Positions 1 through 8,387 are shown, counted from the first letter of the stretch. The stretch: DNA of 58,048 nucleotides from Collinsella sp. (GCA_018376905.1 JAHAAK010000013.1:1-58048); one strand, 5' to 3'. The notes: generated by a model not told the origin, from the letters alone. Numbers and translations are program-made.

Positions 1-98
1 AGGGCCTGGACCTTCTCGTCGTGCCCTCCGCCGAGCTCTCCCGCGGCCGCGGCGGCCCGCGCTGCATGAGCATGCCCTTCTGGCGCGAGGACCTCTAA
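1..98 (+). CDS. arcA: Arginine deiminase, C-terminal end only (partial)
   Basis: The window opens inside this gene; only the last 31 codons (frame starting at base 3) and the TAA at 96-98 are present. The tail reads SRGRGGPRCMSMPFWRED, which matches the conserved C-terminal segment of arginine deiminases and contains the active-site cysteine (the C of RCMSM). The enzyme hydrolyses L-arginine to citrulline and ammonia, the first step of the ADI pathway in the cytoplasm. The next genes, a catabolic-type ornithine carbamoyltransferase and a YfcC-type antiporter, complete the usual arc operon and support the call. Confidence 0.85.
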   Translation, partial: GLDLLVVPSAELSRGRGGPRCMSMPFWREDL

Positions 99-110
99 GT
101 CTTTCCGTTT

Positions 111-158
111 CCGGTGCGGTCCCCCTACAACCGCACCGGCTTCGCCCGTTAAACGGGC
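111..158 (+). other. Two hairpins in the arcA-arcB intergenic
   Basis: CCGGTGCGG (111-119) pairs with CCGCACCGG (131-139), and GCCCGTT (144-150) pairs with AACGGGC (152-158). Neither is followed by a T-run, so they look more like mRNA-processing or stability hairpins between arcA and arcB than a terminator. A clear Shine-Dalgarno sequence (GAAAGGAA) follows, just before arcB. Confidence 0.5.
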
Positions 159-203
159 ACCACTAATACTTACGTAATTCATTTCTTCGAAAGGAATCAA
201 ACC

Positions 204-1199
204 ATGGGTGTTAACCTCTCCGGCCGTAGCTTCCTCAAGCTTCTCGACCTCACCACCGAGGAGATCGAGTACCTGCTCAAGCTCTCCAAGAACTTCAAGG
301 ATATGAAGCGCGCTGGCGTTCCGCACCGCTATCTCGAGGGCAAGAACATCGTTCTGCTCTTCCAGAAGACCTCTACTCGTACCCGCTGCGCCTTCGAGGT
401 CGGCGGCATGGATCTGGGCATGGGCGTCACCTACCTCGATCCGGGTTCGTCGCAGATGGGCAAGAAGGAGTCCATCGAGGACACCGCCCGCGTTCTCGGC
501 CGCATGTATGACGGCATCGAGTTCCGTGGCTTTGCCCAGGATGACGTCGAGGAGCTCGCTGCTAAGTCCGGCGTGCCCGTGTGGAACGGCCTGACCACTG
601 AGTGGCATCCCACCCAGATGCTCGCCGACATCCTGACCGTCCAGGAGAACTTCAACTACGACATCAAGGGCAAGACCCTCGTCTTCATGGGCGACTGCAA
701 GAACAACGTTGCTCGCTCCCTCATGGTCGTCTGCTCCAAGCTCGGCATGAACTTCGTGGCCTGCGGCCCCGAGGAGTGCATGCCCGCCGACGACGTCATC
801 GAGGCCTGCAAGCCCATCGCCGAGGCCAACGGCTGCACCATCAAGCTGACCACCGACGTCAAGGACGGCGTCACCGGTGCCGACGTTATCTACACCGACG
901 TGTGGGTCTCCATGGGCGAGCCCGACGAGGTCTGGGCCGAGCGCATCGCTCAGCTTACCCCGTATCGTGTTACCTCCGAGGTCATGGCTATGGCCAACCC
1001 GGGTGCCATCTTCCTGCACTGCCTGCCCAGCTTCCACGACACCAACACCACGATTGGCGCCGAGAAGTGCGAGCAGTTCGGCATCACCGAGCAGGAGGTC
1101 ACCGACGAGGTCTTCGAGGGCCCCGCTTCCAAGGTCTTCGACGAGGCCGAGAACCGCATGCACACCATCAAGGCTGTCATGTACGCTACGCTCAAGTAA
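204..1199 (+). CDS. arcB: Ornithine carbamoyltransferase, catabolic type
   Basis: 331 residues, normal length for the family. The carbamoyl-phosphate motif STRTR lies at 57-61, HPTQ at 135-138, and the ornithine-side motif HCLP at 272-275. In the ADI pathway the enzyme runs in the phosphorolytic direction, converting citrulline and phosphate to ornithine and carbamoyl phosphate, which a carbamate kinase (not in the window) uses to make ATP. The start ATG follows a strong GAAAGGAA site by about nine bases. It sits directly downstream of arcA and upstream of an arginine/ornithine-type antiporter, so the catabolic role is preferred over biosynthetic argF; the sequence alone cannot separate the two with certainty. 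Confidence 0.93.
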   Translation: MGVNLSGRSFLKLLDLTTEEIEYLLKLSKNFKDMKRAGVPHRYLEGKNIVLLFQKTSTRTRCAFEVGGMDLGMGVTYLDPGSSQMGKKESIEDTARVLGRMYDGIEFRGFAQDDVEELAAKSGVPVWNGLTTEWHPTQMLADILTVQENFNYDIKGKTLVFMGDCKNNVARSLMVVCSKLGMNFVACGPEECMPADDVIEACKPIAEANGCTIKLTTDVKDGVTGADVIYTDVWVSMGEPDEVWAERIAQLTPYRVTSEVMAMANPGAIFLHCLPSFHDTNTTIGAEKCEQFGITEQEVTDEVFEGPASKVFDEAENRMHTIKAVMYATLK

Positions 1200-1214
1200 G
1201 AGCATCTAGCATCT

Positions 1215-1253
1215 CGCTCGGGGTGTATTGCTGCTCACCCCGAGCGGTTTTGT
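1215..1253 (+). terminator. Terminator after arcB
   Basis: CGCTCGGGGTG (1215-1225) pairs with CACCCCGAGCG (1236-1246), followed by GTTTTGT. It would end or attenuate the arcAB transcript before arcD, allowing unequal expression of enzyme and transporter. Confidence 0.75.
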
Positions 1254-1346
1254 CTGGTAAATATCTTGCGTCGGGCGGTGGGCACGGCACGGAAAATCCG
1301 CTTCGCGCGAGAAAGTTAAATGATTTATGAAGGGGGGATGAGAACC

Positions 1347-2825
1347 ATGACTGAGACCGCTAAGAAAAAGCGCGGTATGCCTTCATCGTTCACCATTCTT
1401 CTAGCTCTGCTGGCAATTGTTGCAGTGATTACCGTTATCGTCTCCGGCACGTCCGGCGGCGCGGTTACCGCAGCCCGCCTGAGCGATTTCTGCACCGCCC
1501 CGATTAAGGGCTTCGCTGACGCTCTGCCCGTCTGCCTCTTCGTTATGATCCTGGGCGGCTTCCTCGGCATGATGACCGAGACCGGCGCTCTGGACAACGG
1601 CATCGCCGTCCTGGTGCAGAAGCTTAAGGGCAACGAGATCATGCTCATTCCCGTGCTGATGCTCATCTTCTCCCTCGGTGGTACCACTTATGGTATGTGC
1701 GAGGAGACCGTTCCCTTCTACGCCCTGCTCGCCGCTACCATGATGGCCGCTGGCTTCGACCCCATGGTCGGCGCCGCTACCGTCCTGCTCGGCGCTGGCT
1801 GCGGCTGCCTGGGCTCCACGGTTAACCCGTTCGCCGTCGGCGCTGCCGTCGACGCTCTGACCGGCGTTGGCATTGAGGTCAACCAGTCCATCATCATCGG
1901 CCTCGGTGCCGTCCTGTGGATTGTCACTACCGCTATGTCCATCGTCTTCGTGATGAACTATGCCAAGAAGGTCAAGGCTGACAAGGGTTCTACCATCCTG
2001 TCGATGCAGGAGCTCAAGGACGCCGAAGAAGCTCACGGCAAGGCTGCTTCCGAGGTCCACAAGGAGGTCAAGCTCACCGGTCGTCAGAAGGGTGTTCTGA
2101 TCGCCTTCGCCTTCACCTTCGTCGTCATGATCGTCGGCTTCATCCCGCTGGCCGACCTCAACGAGGGCGTCGCCAACTTCTTCGACGCCGGCGCTGTCTA
2201 CGACGCCGACGGTAACGCCGTCGTCCAGGGCTGGTCTGCCCTGATCACCGGCCTGCCCATTGGCCAGTGGTACTTCGACGAGGCTTCCACCTGGTTTTTC
2301 CTCATGGCCGTCCTGATCGGTATCATCGGTGGCCTGTCCGAGAAGCAGATCGTTAACACCTTCATCACCGGCGCTGCCGACATGATGTCCGTTGTTCTCG
2401 TCATCGCCCTCGCCCGTGGTATCTCCGTCCTCATGGCTAACACCGGCCTCGATGTCTTCGTCCTCGACGCTGCCGCCAATGCCCTGGCTGGCCTGTCCGG
2501 CGTGATCTTCGCTCCCATGAGCTTCCTGGTCTACTTCGGCCTGTCCTTCCTGATCCCCTCGACCTCCGGTATGGCCACCGTCTCCATGCCCATCATGGGA
2601 CCGCTGGCTGTTAAGCTCGGCTTCTCGCCTGAGGTCATGGTCATGATCTTCTCCGCCGCCATCGGTGTCGTGAACCTGTTCACCCCGACCTCCGGCGCCA
2701 TCATGGGCGGTCTCGCCCTGGCCAAGATCGAGTGGACGACCTGGCTCAAGTTTGCCCTTAAGCTCATCGTCGCTCTCTCCGTCGTCTGCGCCGTCATCCT
2801 GACCGTCGCCTGCGTGCTGCTCTAA
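1347..2825 (+). CDS. arcD: YfcC-family antiporter, probable arginine/ornithine exchanger
   Basis: About 492 residues with some 12 hydrophobic segments. It contains the YfcC-family core GGTTYGMCEETVPFYALL and a C-terminal block with FLIPSTSGMATVSMPI. YfcC-like proteins belong to the C4-dicarboxylate anaerobic carrier superfamily and serve as the arginine/ornithine antiporter in several arc operons (for example the pneumococcal ArcD), so with arcA and arcB upstream an exchange role is likely; the substrate is inferred from context. I chose ATG 1347 because the G-rich ribosome site around 1330-1337 sits about nine bases before it; ATG 1338 lies too close and ATG 1320 precedes the site. It starts about 95 bases after the arcB terminator. 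Confidence 0.85.
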   Translation: MTETAKKKRGMPSSFTILLALLAIVAVITVIVSGTSGGAVTAARLSDFCTAPIKGFADALPVCLFVMILGGFLGMMTETGALDNGIAVLVQKLKGNEIMLIPVLMLIFSLGGTTYGMCEETVPFYALLAATMMAAGFDPMVGAATVLLGAGCGCLGSTVNPFAVGAAVDALTGVGIEVNQSIIIGLGAVLWIVTTAMSIVFVMNYAKKVKADKGSTILSMQELKDAEEAHGKAASEVHKEVKLTGRQKGVLIAFAFTFVVMIVGFIPLADLNEGVANFFDAGAVYDADGNAVVQGWSALITGLPIGQWYFDEASTWFFLMAVLIGIIGGLSEKQIVNTFITGAADMMSVVLVIALARGISVLMANTGLDVFVLDAAANALAGLSGVIFAPMSFLVYFGLSFLIPSTSGMATVSMPIMGPLAVKLGFSPEVMVMIFSAAIGVVNLFTPTSGAIMGGLALAKIEWTTWLKFALKLIVALSVVCAVILTVACVLL

Positions 2826-2884
2826 GTACCCAATGGGTACCCCACGGAAACCTTGACGATCCTGTAGAGGATCACCTGGTCATC

Positions 2885-2915
2885 GTCTACCGGTGGGGTC
2901 AACCCACCGGTAGAC
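2885..2915 (+). terminator. GC-rich hairpin after arcD
   Basis: GTCTACCGGTGGG (2885-2897) pairs perfectly with CCCACCGGTAGAC (2903-2915). It lacks a T-run, so it may be an RNA 3'-end stabiliser rather than an intrinsic terminator. A smaller GTACCC/GGGTAC hairpin sits at the arcD stop (about 2826-2840). Confidence 0.5.
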
Positions 2916-2965
2916 TCCTACCTTTAGCCCCCTTCCGTTCCGTGCGCGGGAGGGGGCGCTCTTGT

Positions 2966-3135
2966 GTTCCGGCGTTTTACCAAACGCCGGAACCACTCGA
3001 CGCTGCAAGCCCGCCAGAGCGGCAATCTGACGTTCAATCGTCGGGCATGGCCAAAAGGCCTATGCCCTCCTCTTTCACGTCACCTTGCTCGCTCTGGCGG
3101 GCTTTCGCTGACTTTTGCTCCACCTGCGGCGCTGC
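2966..3135 (+). repeat. Structured intergenic repeat element, copy A
   Basis: A two-part stem-loop. Hairpin 1 spans 2966-2993 with 12-bp arms closing on a TACC loop. Then comes CGACGCTGCAA and hairpin 2: outer stem AGCCCGCCAGAGCG (3008-3021) with CGCTCTGGCGGGCT (3090-3103), inner stem TGACGT (3028-3033) with ACGTCA (3077-3082), and an apical stem GGGCATGGCC (3043-3052) with 3057-3067. Copies at 54620 and 57759 keep the architecture and internal-loop bases while stem sequences change together. It lies 140 bases after arcD and occupies most of the 480-base gap before the DUF1846 gene. Function unknown. Confidence 0.85.
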
Positions 3136-3237
3136 CATTGTTGGTGCTGAGTGCCTTGTTTCCCGTCCCAAATGATCTACCCCGGGTCCCCGGTGGTTGC
3201 GGTGGGCGTGTTTGGTTGGTGCCTGTTGATGGTCTGG

Positions 3238-3266
3238 TTATCGGGGAGGGCGGGCTCCGTTATAAT
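3238..3266 (+). promoter_or_regulatory. Promoter of the DUF1846 gene
   Basis: A perfect TATAAT at 3261-3266 lies about 40 bases before the start codon. TTATCG at 3238-3243, 17 bases upstream, is the best-placed but weak -35 candidate. Confidence 0.55.
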
Positions 3267-3307
3267 CGCGTAGGAACTTAATTTACGAAACGGGACGGGA
3301 GCCATAC

Positions 3308-4789
3308 ATGCGCCAGGGTTTCGACAACGCGAAGTATATCGAGCTGCAGGCCGCTCACATTAAGGAGCGCATCTCGCAGTTTGGCGGCAAGCTGTATTTG
3401 GAGTTTGGCGGCAAGCTGTTTGACGACTATCACGCGAGCCGCGTGCTGCCGGGTTTTGAGCCGGATAGCAAGTTCCGCATGCTCAAGAGCATCGCCGACG
3501 ATGTCGAGGTTATCATCGCGATCAACGCGAACCACATCGAGAAGAACAAGGCTCGCGGTGACCTGGGCATTACCTATGACGAGGACGTTTTGCGCCTGGT
3601 CGACCTGTTCCGCGGCAACGGTTTTGCTGTCGCGGCCGTGGTCATCACACAGTATGCCGGTCAGCCCGCTGCCGACGTCTTCCGCAATCGTCTGAATGCG
3701 CTCGGCATTCCTGCCAAGCTGCACTATCCCATCGAGGGCTACCCGCACGATGTCGATCTGATCGTGTCCGACGATGGCTACGGCAAGAACGAGTTTGTTG
3801 AGACCACCCGACCGCTCGTCGTGGTCACTGCCCCCGGTCCTGGCTCGGGCAAGCTTGCCACCTGCCTGTCTCAGCTCTATCACGAGCACAAGCATGGCAC
3901 GGCCGCCGGCTATGCCAAATTCGAGACCTTCCCGGTTTGGAATCTGCCCCTTACGCATCCGGTCAACATTGCCTACGAGGCCGCCACGGCAGACCTCGAT
4001 GACGCCAACATCATCGACTCCTTCCACCTGGAGGCCTACAACAAGACCACGGTCAACTACAACCGCGACGTCGAGGCCTTCCCGGTAGTCCGTGCCCTGA
4101 TGGAAAAGATCCTGGGCAAGAGCCCCTACCAGAGCCCTACGGACATGGGCGTCAATATGGTCGGCTTTGCCATCACCGATGACGATGCCTGCCGCGATGC
4201 TTCCAAGATGGAGATCGTCCGCCGCTACTTTACCGCGGTCGAAAATGTGCGCCGTACCGGCGTGGGCGATGAGCAAGTCGACCGTCTCAAGATTATTATG
4301 AAGAAAGCCGGCATCGATAAGAACTACTCACCGGCGCGCTCGGCGGCCCTCACCAGGGAGCAGCTGACGGGTGGTCCCGTGGGTGCCATGGTCATGCCCG
4401 ATGGCTCCGTGGTGACCGGCAAGACTTCCACGCGCCTGGGCGCCGCGAGCTCGCTCATCATGAATGCACTTAAGCATGTCTCGGGCGTCGACCTTGAGCT
4501 CGAGGTCATTAGCGATGAAGCGATCGAGCCCATCAGCAAGCTCAAGACGCATTTCCTGGGCAGCAAAAACCCGCGCCTCCACACCGACGAGACGCTTATG
4601 GCGCTGTCGATCACCTCGGCCACGAGTGAGACGGCCGCTCGCGTCCTTTCGGGCCTGGAGCAGCTGCGCGGTTGCGATGCCTTCTTTAGCGTGATTATCT
4701 CGCCGACGGACGAGACGGTACTGCGCAAACTGGGTATCAACGTGTGCTGCGAGCCCAAGTTTGAGCGCCGCGGTTTCTTCCATCGCTAA
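3308..4789 (+). CDS. DUF1846 family protein
   Basis: 493 residues, the usual size for DUF1846. The N-terminus (GFDNAKYIELQAAHIKER) and the block DYHASRVLPGFEPDSK are characteristic of the family, and TAPGPGSGKLATCLSQLYHE (about 176-195) is a P-loop-like glycine-rich segment. The biochemical function of DUF1846 proteins is not established as far as I know; they are cytosolic and common in Firmicutes and Coriobacteriia. The ATG follows a GGGAG ribosome site. The gene is monocistronic, with its own promoter upstream and a strong terminator behind. Confidence 0.88.
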   Translation: MRQGFDNAKYIELQAAHIKERISQFGGKLYLEFGGKLFDDYHASRVLPGFEPDSKFRMLKSIADDVEVIIAINANHIEKNKARGDLGITYDEDVLRLVDLFRGNGFAVAAVVITQYAGQPAADVFRNRLNALGIPAKLHYPIEGYPHDVDLIVSDDGYGKNEFVETTRPLVVVTAPGPGSGKLATCLSQLYHEHKHGTAAGYAKFETFPVWNLPLTHPVNIAYEAATADLDDANIIDSFHLEAYNKTTVNYNRDVEAFPVVRALMEKILGKSPYQSPTDMGVNMVGFAITDDDACRDASKMEIVRRYFTAVENVRRTGVGDEQVDRLKIIMKKAGIDKNYSPARSAALTREQLTGGPVGAMVMPDGSVVTGKTSTRLGAASSLIMNALKHVSGVDLELEVISDEAIEPISKLKTHFLGSKNPRLHTDETLMALSITSATSETAARVLSGLEQLRGCDAFFSVIISPTDETVLRKLGINVCCEPKFERRGFFHR

Positions 4790-4823
4790 GTTTGAAGCAC
4801 CGCGGTAATTACATTGCATTTTG

Positions 4824-4856
4824 GCCGTATCGGGTTAGCGCCCGGTACGGCTTTTT
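4824..4856 (+). terminator. Intrinsic terminator after the DUF1846 gene
   Basis: GCCGTATCGGG (4824-4834) pairs with CCCGGTACGGC (4841-4851), one mismatch, followed by TTTTT. Confidence 0.88.
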
Positions 4857-5045
4857 GATCAATAAAGCGCCTATTTCGGCGAAAAATAGCTGTTTACCTG
4901 CCTAGAAACAATTTGAGCGGTATACAATAACCGTAACTGTTTCATCCTTAGCGGGATGCCGCATGATGGATATTACCTGCCATCGTGAGGTGTGTCGGTC
5001 GCGCACGGCGCGTTAGATGCTCGTGCTCGGTTTGAGGAGGCTGCT

Positions 5046-5384
5046 ATGGCGGGCAAGGGTCGTGCGAGTGTCAACGATATGAAGCGTGTCGAGGTGCTGG
5101 TGTTGATGGAGATCGACCAGCAAACCGAAGACAATGGCGGGCCGTATGGTTTCTCGCGCAAAACGCTTGCCGAGCGCGTGGGGGTTTCGCCGTATCGTGC
5201 CCGCGCCGCAATCGATCGCTTGGATTCCGAAGGCATGATTGATGTCGTATCGCGTTATAGCGACGACGGCGGTCAGCTTGCAAATGGCATTTGCCTCACC
5301 GAACATGGCAAGTGGTATCTTGAGGGCGTCCGTACCGGCATGCTCGTTCAAGAAATGCTTGAGGACGAGGCTGCTGATCGATAG
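5046..5384 (+). CDS. Small winged-helix DNA-binding protein
   Basis: 112 residues. Positions 30-60 (YGFSRKTLAERVGVSPYRAR, then AIDRLDSEGMI) form a helix-turn-helix with a recognition helix and wing, like MarR/GntR-type domains; there is no effector domain, so it may be a small regulator or a structural DNA-binding protein. I do not recognise a specific family. The start ATG 5046 follows GAGGAGG by five bases; an upstream in-frame GTG at 4992 has no ribosome site. A TATACAAT (4921-4928) is a likely -10 box. A strong terminator follows, so it is transcribed apart from pyrG. Confidence 0.7.
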   Translation: MAGKGRASVNDMKRVEVLVLMEIDQQTEDNGGPYGFSRKTLAERVGVSPYRARAAIDRLDSEGMIDVVSRYSDDGGQLANGICLTEHGKWYLEGVRTGMLVQEMLEDEAADR

Positions 5385-5408
5385 CAGCATGTAACCCTTG
5401 CCATAGCG

Positions 5409-5442
5409 ACGCCGCCTGGGAAACCGGGCGGCGTTTTGTTTC
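5409..5442 (+). terminator. Intrinsic terminator before pyrG
   Basis: ACGCCGCC (5409-5416) pairs with GGCGGCGT (5427-5434), followed by TTTGTTT. Confidence 0.88.
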
Positions 5443-5475
5443 AAGATTGAGAAATGCAATCGCACGCGAGAAAAA

Positions 5476-5504
5476 TTGCGAACGGTTCGCGGTGCGAGTA
5501 TTAC
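5476..5504 (+). promoter_or_regulatory. Probable pyrG promoter
   Basis: TTGCGA (5476-5481) and TATTAC (5499-5504) are 17 bases apart, about 60 bases before the pyrG start. A CCCGTA...TACGGG hairpin (5514-5545) lies in the leader. Confidence 0.6.
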
Positions 5505-5562
5505 AATGAAGACCCGTAAGATGTGGATAAACAACTTCTACGGGAAGCGCAGGTAACTCAAT

Positions 5563-7224
5563 ATGACCAAGCATGTGTTCGTAACCGGTGGCGTGGTTTC
5601 GTCCCTGGGCAAGGGTATCACCGCGGCCTCGCTGGGCCGTCTGCTCAAGTCGCGTGGCTACAAAGTAACGATGCAGAAGGCCGACCCGTATCTGAACGTC
5701 GACCCCGGTACCATGAGCCCGTTCCAGCATGGTGAGGTCTTCGTTACCGAGGACGGTTACGAGTCCGACCTGGACCTGGGTCATTACGAGCGCTTTATTG
5801 ATGAGAACCTGACCCGCGATTCCAACTTTACGACCGGTGCCATCTACAAAAGCCTAATCGCCCGCGAGCGTCGCGGCGACTTTTTGGGCGGTACCGTGCA
5901 GGTGATTCCCCACGTCACCAATGCCATTAAGGACAAGTTCCGCCGCATCGAGGAGCAGACCGGCTCCGATGTAGTCATCACCGAGCTGGGCGGCACGATC
6001 GGCGACATCGAGTCCCAACCGTTTGTCGAGGCCATCCGTCAGTACCGCAAGGAGGCCGGCCCCGAGAACGTCTGCTACATCCACGTGTCGCTCGTTCCCT
6101 ATATCGCCGCCGCCCATGAGGTCAAGACCAAGCCCACGCAGCATTCCGTCAAGGAGCTCCGCAGCTTTGGCATCCAGCCCGATATCATCGTGCTGCGCTC
6201 CGACCACCATATCGATGACGCTATCCGCGGAAAGATCGCAAGCTTCTGCGACGTCGACACCGATTGCGTCTTTACCAACGAGGACTGCGCGAGCATTTAC
6301 GATGTTCCGCAGCTGCTTGCCGAGCAGGACTTTGACCTGCGCATTTGCGAGCGCCTGGGTCTGGATCCGCGTGAGCGCGACATGAGCGAGTGGAACGAGT
6401 TCCTGCGCAAACAGAATCACGCCAACCATCACGCCGACAAGGTGAAGATCGCCGTCGTGGGTAAGTATACGCAGCTGCCCGATGCGTACCTGTCGGTTAT
6501 CGAGGCCCTGCACCATGCGGGCGTCTTCTACGATCGCCATGTGGACGTTCAGCTAGTCGACGGCGAGAGCCTCGACGAGCAGAATGTCTCCGAGGTTCTG
6601 GGCGACGCCTCGGGCATCCTGGTCCCCGGCGGCTTTGGCAAGCGCGCCCTGGAGGGCAAGATCCTCGCGGCCGAGTTTGCCCGTGAGCACAAGATTCCGT
6701 ATCTGGGCATTTGCCTGGGTATGCAGGTGGCCGTGTGCGAGTTCGCCCGCAACGTCGTCGGCCTTGCCGGCGCCAGCTCCTCCGAGTTCGATCCGGACGG
6801 CCCGTTTAGCGTCATCGATCTGATGAGCTCGCAGGAGGACGTGACCGAGAAGGGCGGCACCATGCGCCTGGGCGCCTATCCGTGCAAGCTCGCCGCCGAT
6901 ACCCTTGCTCGCGAGGCATATGGCGAGGAACTCGTCTACGAGCGTCACCGTCATCGCTTTGAGTTCAACAACGCCTTCCGTGACCAGCTCGAGGACGCCG
7001 GCTTGGTTATCTCGGGTCTGTCGCCCGACGAGCGCCTGGTCGAGATGGTCGAGCTGCCGCGCGACGTGCATCCGTGGTATGTGGCAACCCAGGCTCATCC
7101 CGAGTTCAAGAGCCGCCCGACCAACCCGCAGCCGCTGTTCCGCGAGTTCGTGCGCGCTTCGATCGGCCAGCACGAGGGTGTCGACCGTCTGCAGGTGACG
7201 CCCATGAACCTCGCTACGGACTAA
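5563..7224 (+). CDS. pyrG: CTP synthase
   Basis: 553 residues, full length. The N-terminal synthetase domain opens with KHVFVTGGVVSSLGKGIT, the ATP-binding loop; the glutaminase domain (from about 290) contains GICLGMQ with the nucleophile cysteine and ends with a HPEF segment carrying the catalytic His and Glu. It aminates UTP to CTP using glutamine and ATP, the last step of de novo pyrimidine nucleotide synthesis in the cytosol. It is followed two bases later by the GTG of the recombinase gene, so the two are co-transcribed. Confidence 0.97.
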   Translation: MTKHVFVTGGVVSSLGKGITAASLGRLLKSRGYKVTMQKADPYLNVDPGTMSPFQHGEVFVTEDGYESDLDLGHYERFIDENLTRDSNFTTGAIYKSLIARERRGDFLGGTVQVIPHVTNAIKDKFRRIEEQTGSDVVITELGGTIGDIESQPFVEAIRQYRKEAGPENVCYIHVSLVPYIAAAHEVKTKPTQHSVKELRSFGIQPDIIVLRSDHHIDDAIRGKIASFCDVDTDCVFTNEDCASIYDVPQLLAEQDFDLRICERLGLDPRERDMSEWNEFLRKQNHANHHADKVKIAVVGKYTQLPDAYLSVIEALHHAGVFYDRHVDVQLVDGESLDEQNVSEVLGDASGILVPGGFGKRALEGKILAAEFAREHKIPYLGICLGMQVAVCEFARNVVGLAGASSSEFDPDGPFSVIDLMSSQEDVTEKGGTMRLGAYPCKLAADTLAREAYGEELVYERHRHRFEFNNAFRDQLEDAGLVISGLSPDERLVEMVELPRDVHPWYVATQAHPEFKSRPTNPQPLFREFVRASIGQHEGVDRLQVTPMNLATD

Positions 7225-7226
7225 GG

Positions 7227-8168
7227 GTGCCGGCGAATAAGGAACATACCGAAGCTACTCCCTCGTCGCTCGCCGTGGCGGCGGGGGAGTATCTCGATTA
7301 CCTCGCGGTCGAGCGGGGTTTGGCGCGCAACACGATTGCGGCCTATCGTCGTGACCTGACGACGTACTGCGCCTATCTGGAGCGGGCGGGTATTGTGTCT
7401 TTTGAAGAGGTGACCCGTCAGGTCGTGGAGGGCTTTGTCGCCGACCGTCGCGATGGGGGCTATTCGGATGCCTCGGTGGAGCGTGCGCTTGCGGCCGTGA
7501 AGGGCCTGCATGCCTTTTTGGTGCGCGATGGGGCTGTGGCCCAAAATCCAACGGCGGCGTTGCGCCTGCCTAAAAAGGCTGAGCGTTTGCCGGAGTATCT
7601 ATCGGTGGAGGATGTCTCGGCGCTGCTCGATCAAGATTTCCCCGAGGGCGAGATGGGCTTGCGCGACCATGCCATCTTGGAAGTGCTCTATGGATGCGGT
7701 TTGCGTGTGAGCGAGTTGGTGGGACTCGATGTGGGCGATATCCATATCGACGATGGCTTTGTGCTCGTTCGCGGTAAGGGCTCGAAGGAACGCCTGTCCC
7801 CGCTGGTGGGAAGCGCGGCGCGAGCTCTGGCGCTTTATGTAACTGAGGGGCGTTCTCGCTTGGCGGCCCATGCCCGCGGAACCGAGACCTCGGCGGTCTT
7901 TTTAAATAAGAACGGCCGCCGTCTGTCGCGCCAGGGCATCCATGCCATCTGTGAGCGCTACGGGCGCCAGGTGGGACTGGTGGGGCTCCATCCCCATACG
8001 CTGCGTCACTCCTTTGCCACCCATATGCTTGCGGGCGGCGCAGACCTCCGTGTGCTACAGGAGATCTTGGGACATGCCGATATATCGACCACGCAGGTCT
8101 ACACGCATGTCGATCGTACGCAACTGACCGAGGTCTATTTGGCGGCGCACCCGCTGGCACATCGTTAA
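7227..8168 (+). CDS. xerD: Tyrosine recombinase, XerD type
   Basis: About 313 residues from GTG 7227. The N-terminal SAM-like core-binding domain (15-105) is followed by the catalytic domain with the R..K..HxxR..H/Y set: the Arg in YGCGLRVSELVGL, the Lys in VRGKGSKER, HTLRHSFATH, GHADIST, and tyrosine in TQVYTHV. XerC/XerD resolve chromosome dimers at dif during division. Which of the two this is cannot be fixed without the partner gene; XerD is preferred by overall form and by the pyrG-xerD-dcw neighbourhood. The start overlaps the pyrG ribosome exit zone, implying coupled translation. Confidence 0.88.
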   Translation: MPANKEHTEATPSSLAVAAGEYLDYLAVERGLARNTIAAYRRDLTTYCAYLERAGIVSFEEVTRQVVEGFVADRRDGGYSDASVERALAAVKGLHAFLVRDGAVAQNPTAALRLPKKAERLPEYLSVEDVSALLDQDFPEGEMGLRDHAILEVLYGCGLRVSELVGLDVGDIHIDDGFVLVRGKGSKERLSPLVGSAARALALYVTEGRSRLAAHARGTETSAVFLNKNGRRLSRQGIHAICERYGRQVGLVGLHPHTLRHSFATHMLAGGADLRVLQEILGHADISTTQVYTHVDRTQLTEVYLAAHPLAHR

Positions 8169-8201
8169 CACATCGCTGACCTGCATATTTATAGGTATTT
8201 G

Positions 8202-8271
8202 GGGACGGGCTCCAGATTGCCGCGGCGTGCTTTTGCGCGCGCATGGGCAATCTGGGGCCCGTCCCATTTTT
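8202..8271 (+). terminator. Long hairpin terminator after xerD
   Basis: GGGACGGGCTCCAGATTGCC (8202-8221) pairs with 8246-8265 with one mismatch/bulge, and ATTTTT follows. The stem is far longer than a normal terminator and resembles the other long inverted repeats in the window. Bases 8169-8631 hold no gene; the rest is the mraZ control region. Confidence 0.75.
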
Positions 8272-8371
8272 CGCCACTTGGCGTCGCGGTGGTGGGCCGC
8301 ACGTGCCTTGGGTGGGGGAGTTTGGGGGCGATGTGAACGGCATGTAAAGGGACGTAAAAATCGCCTCAAGG

Positions 8372-8387
8372 TCAACTTGAAGGTTGA
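8372..8387. promoter_or_regulatory. MerR-type palindrome upstream of mraZ
   Basis: TCAACTTGAAGGTTGA is an interrupted palindrome. A near-identical site (two differences) lies upstream of ftsZ at 22897-22912, suggesting one regulator for both ends of the dcw cluster. Confidence 0.5.

Noticed and set aside
4963..5016. 17-residue ORF with several Arg codons before the winged-helix gene
   Set aside because: The ribosome site is poor, the Arg codons are not clustered at the end, no attenuator stems follow, and the downstream gene has no arginine link.
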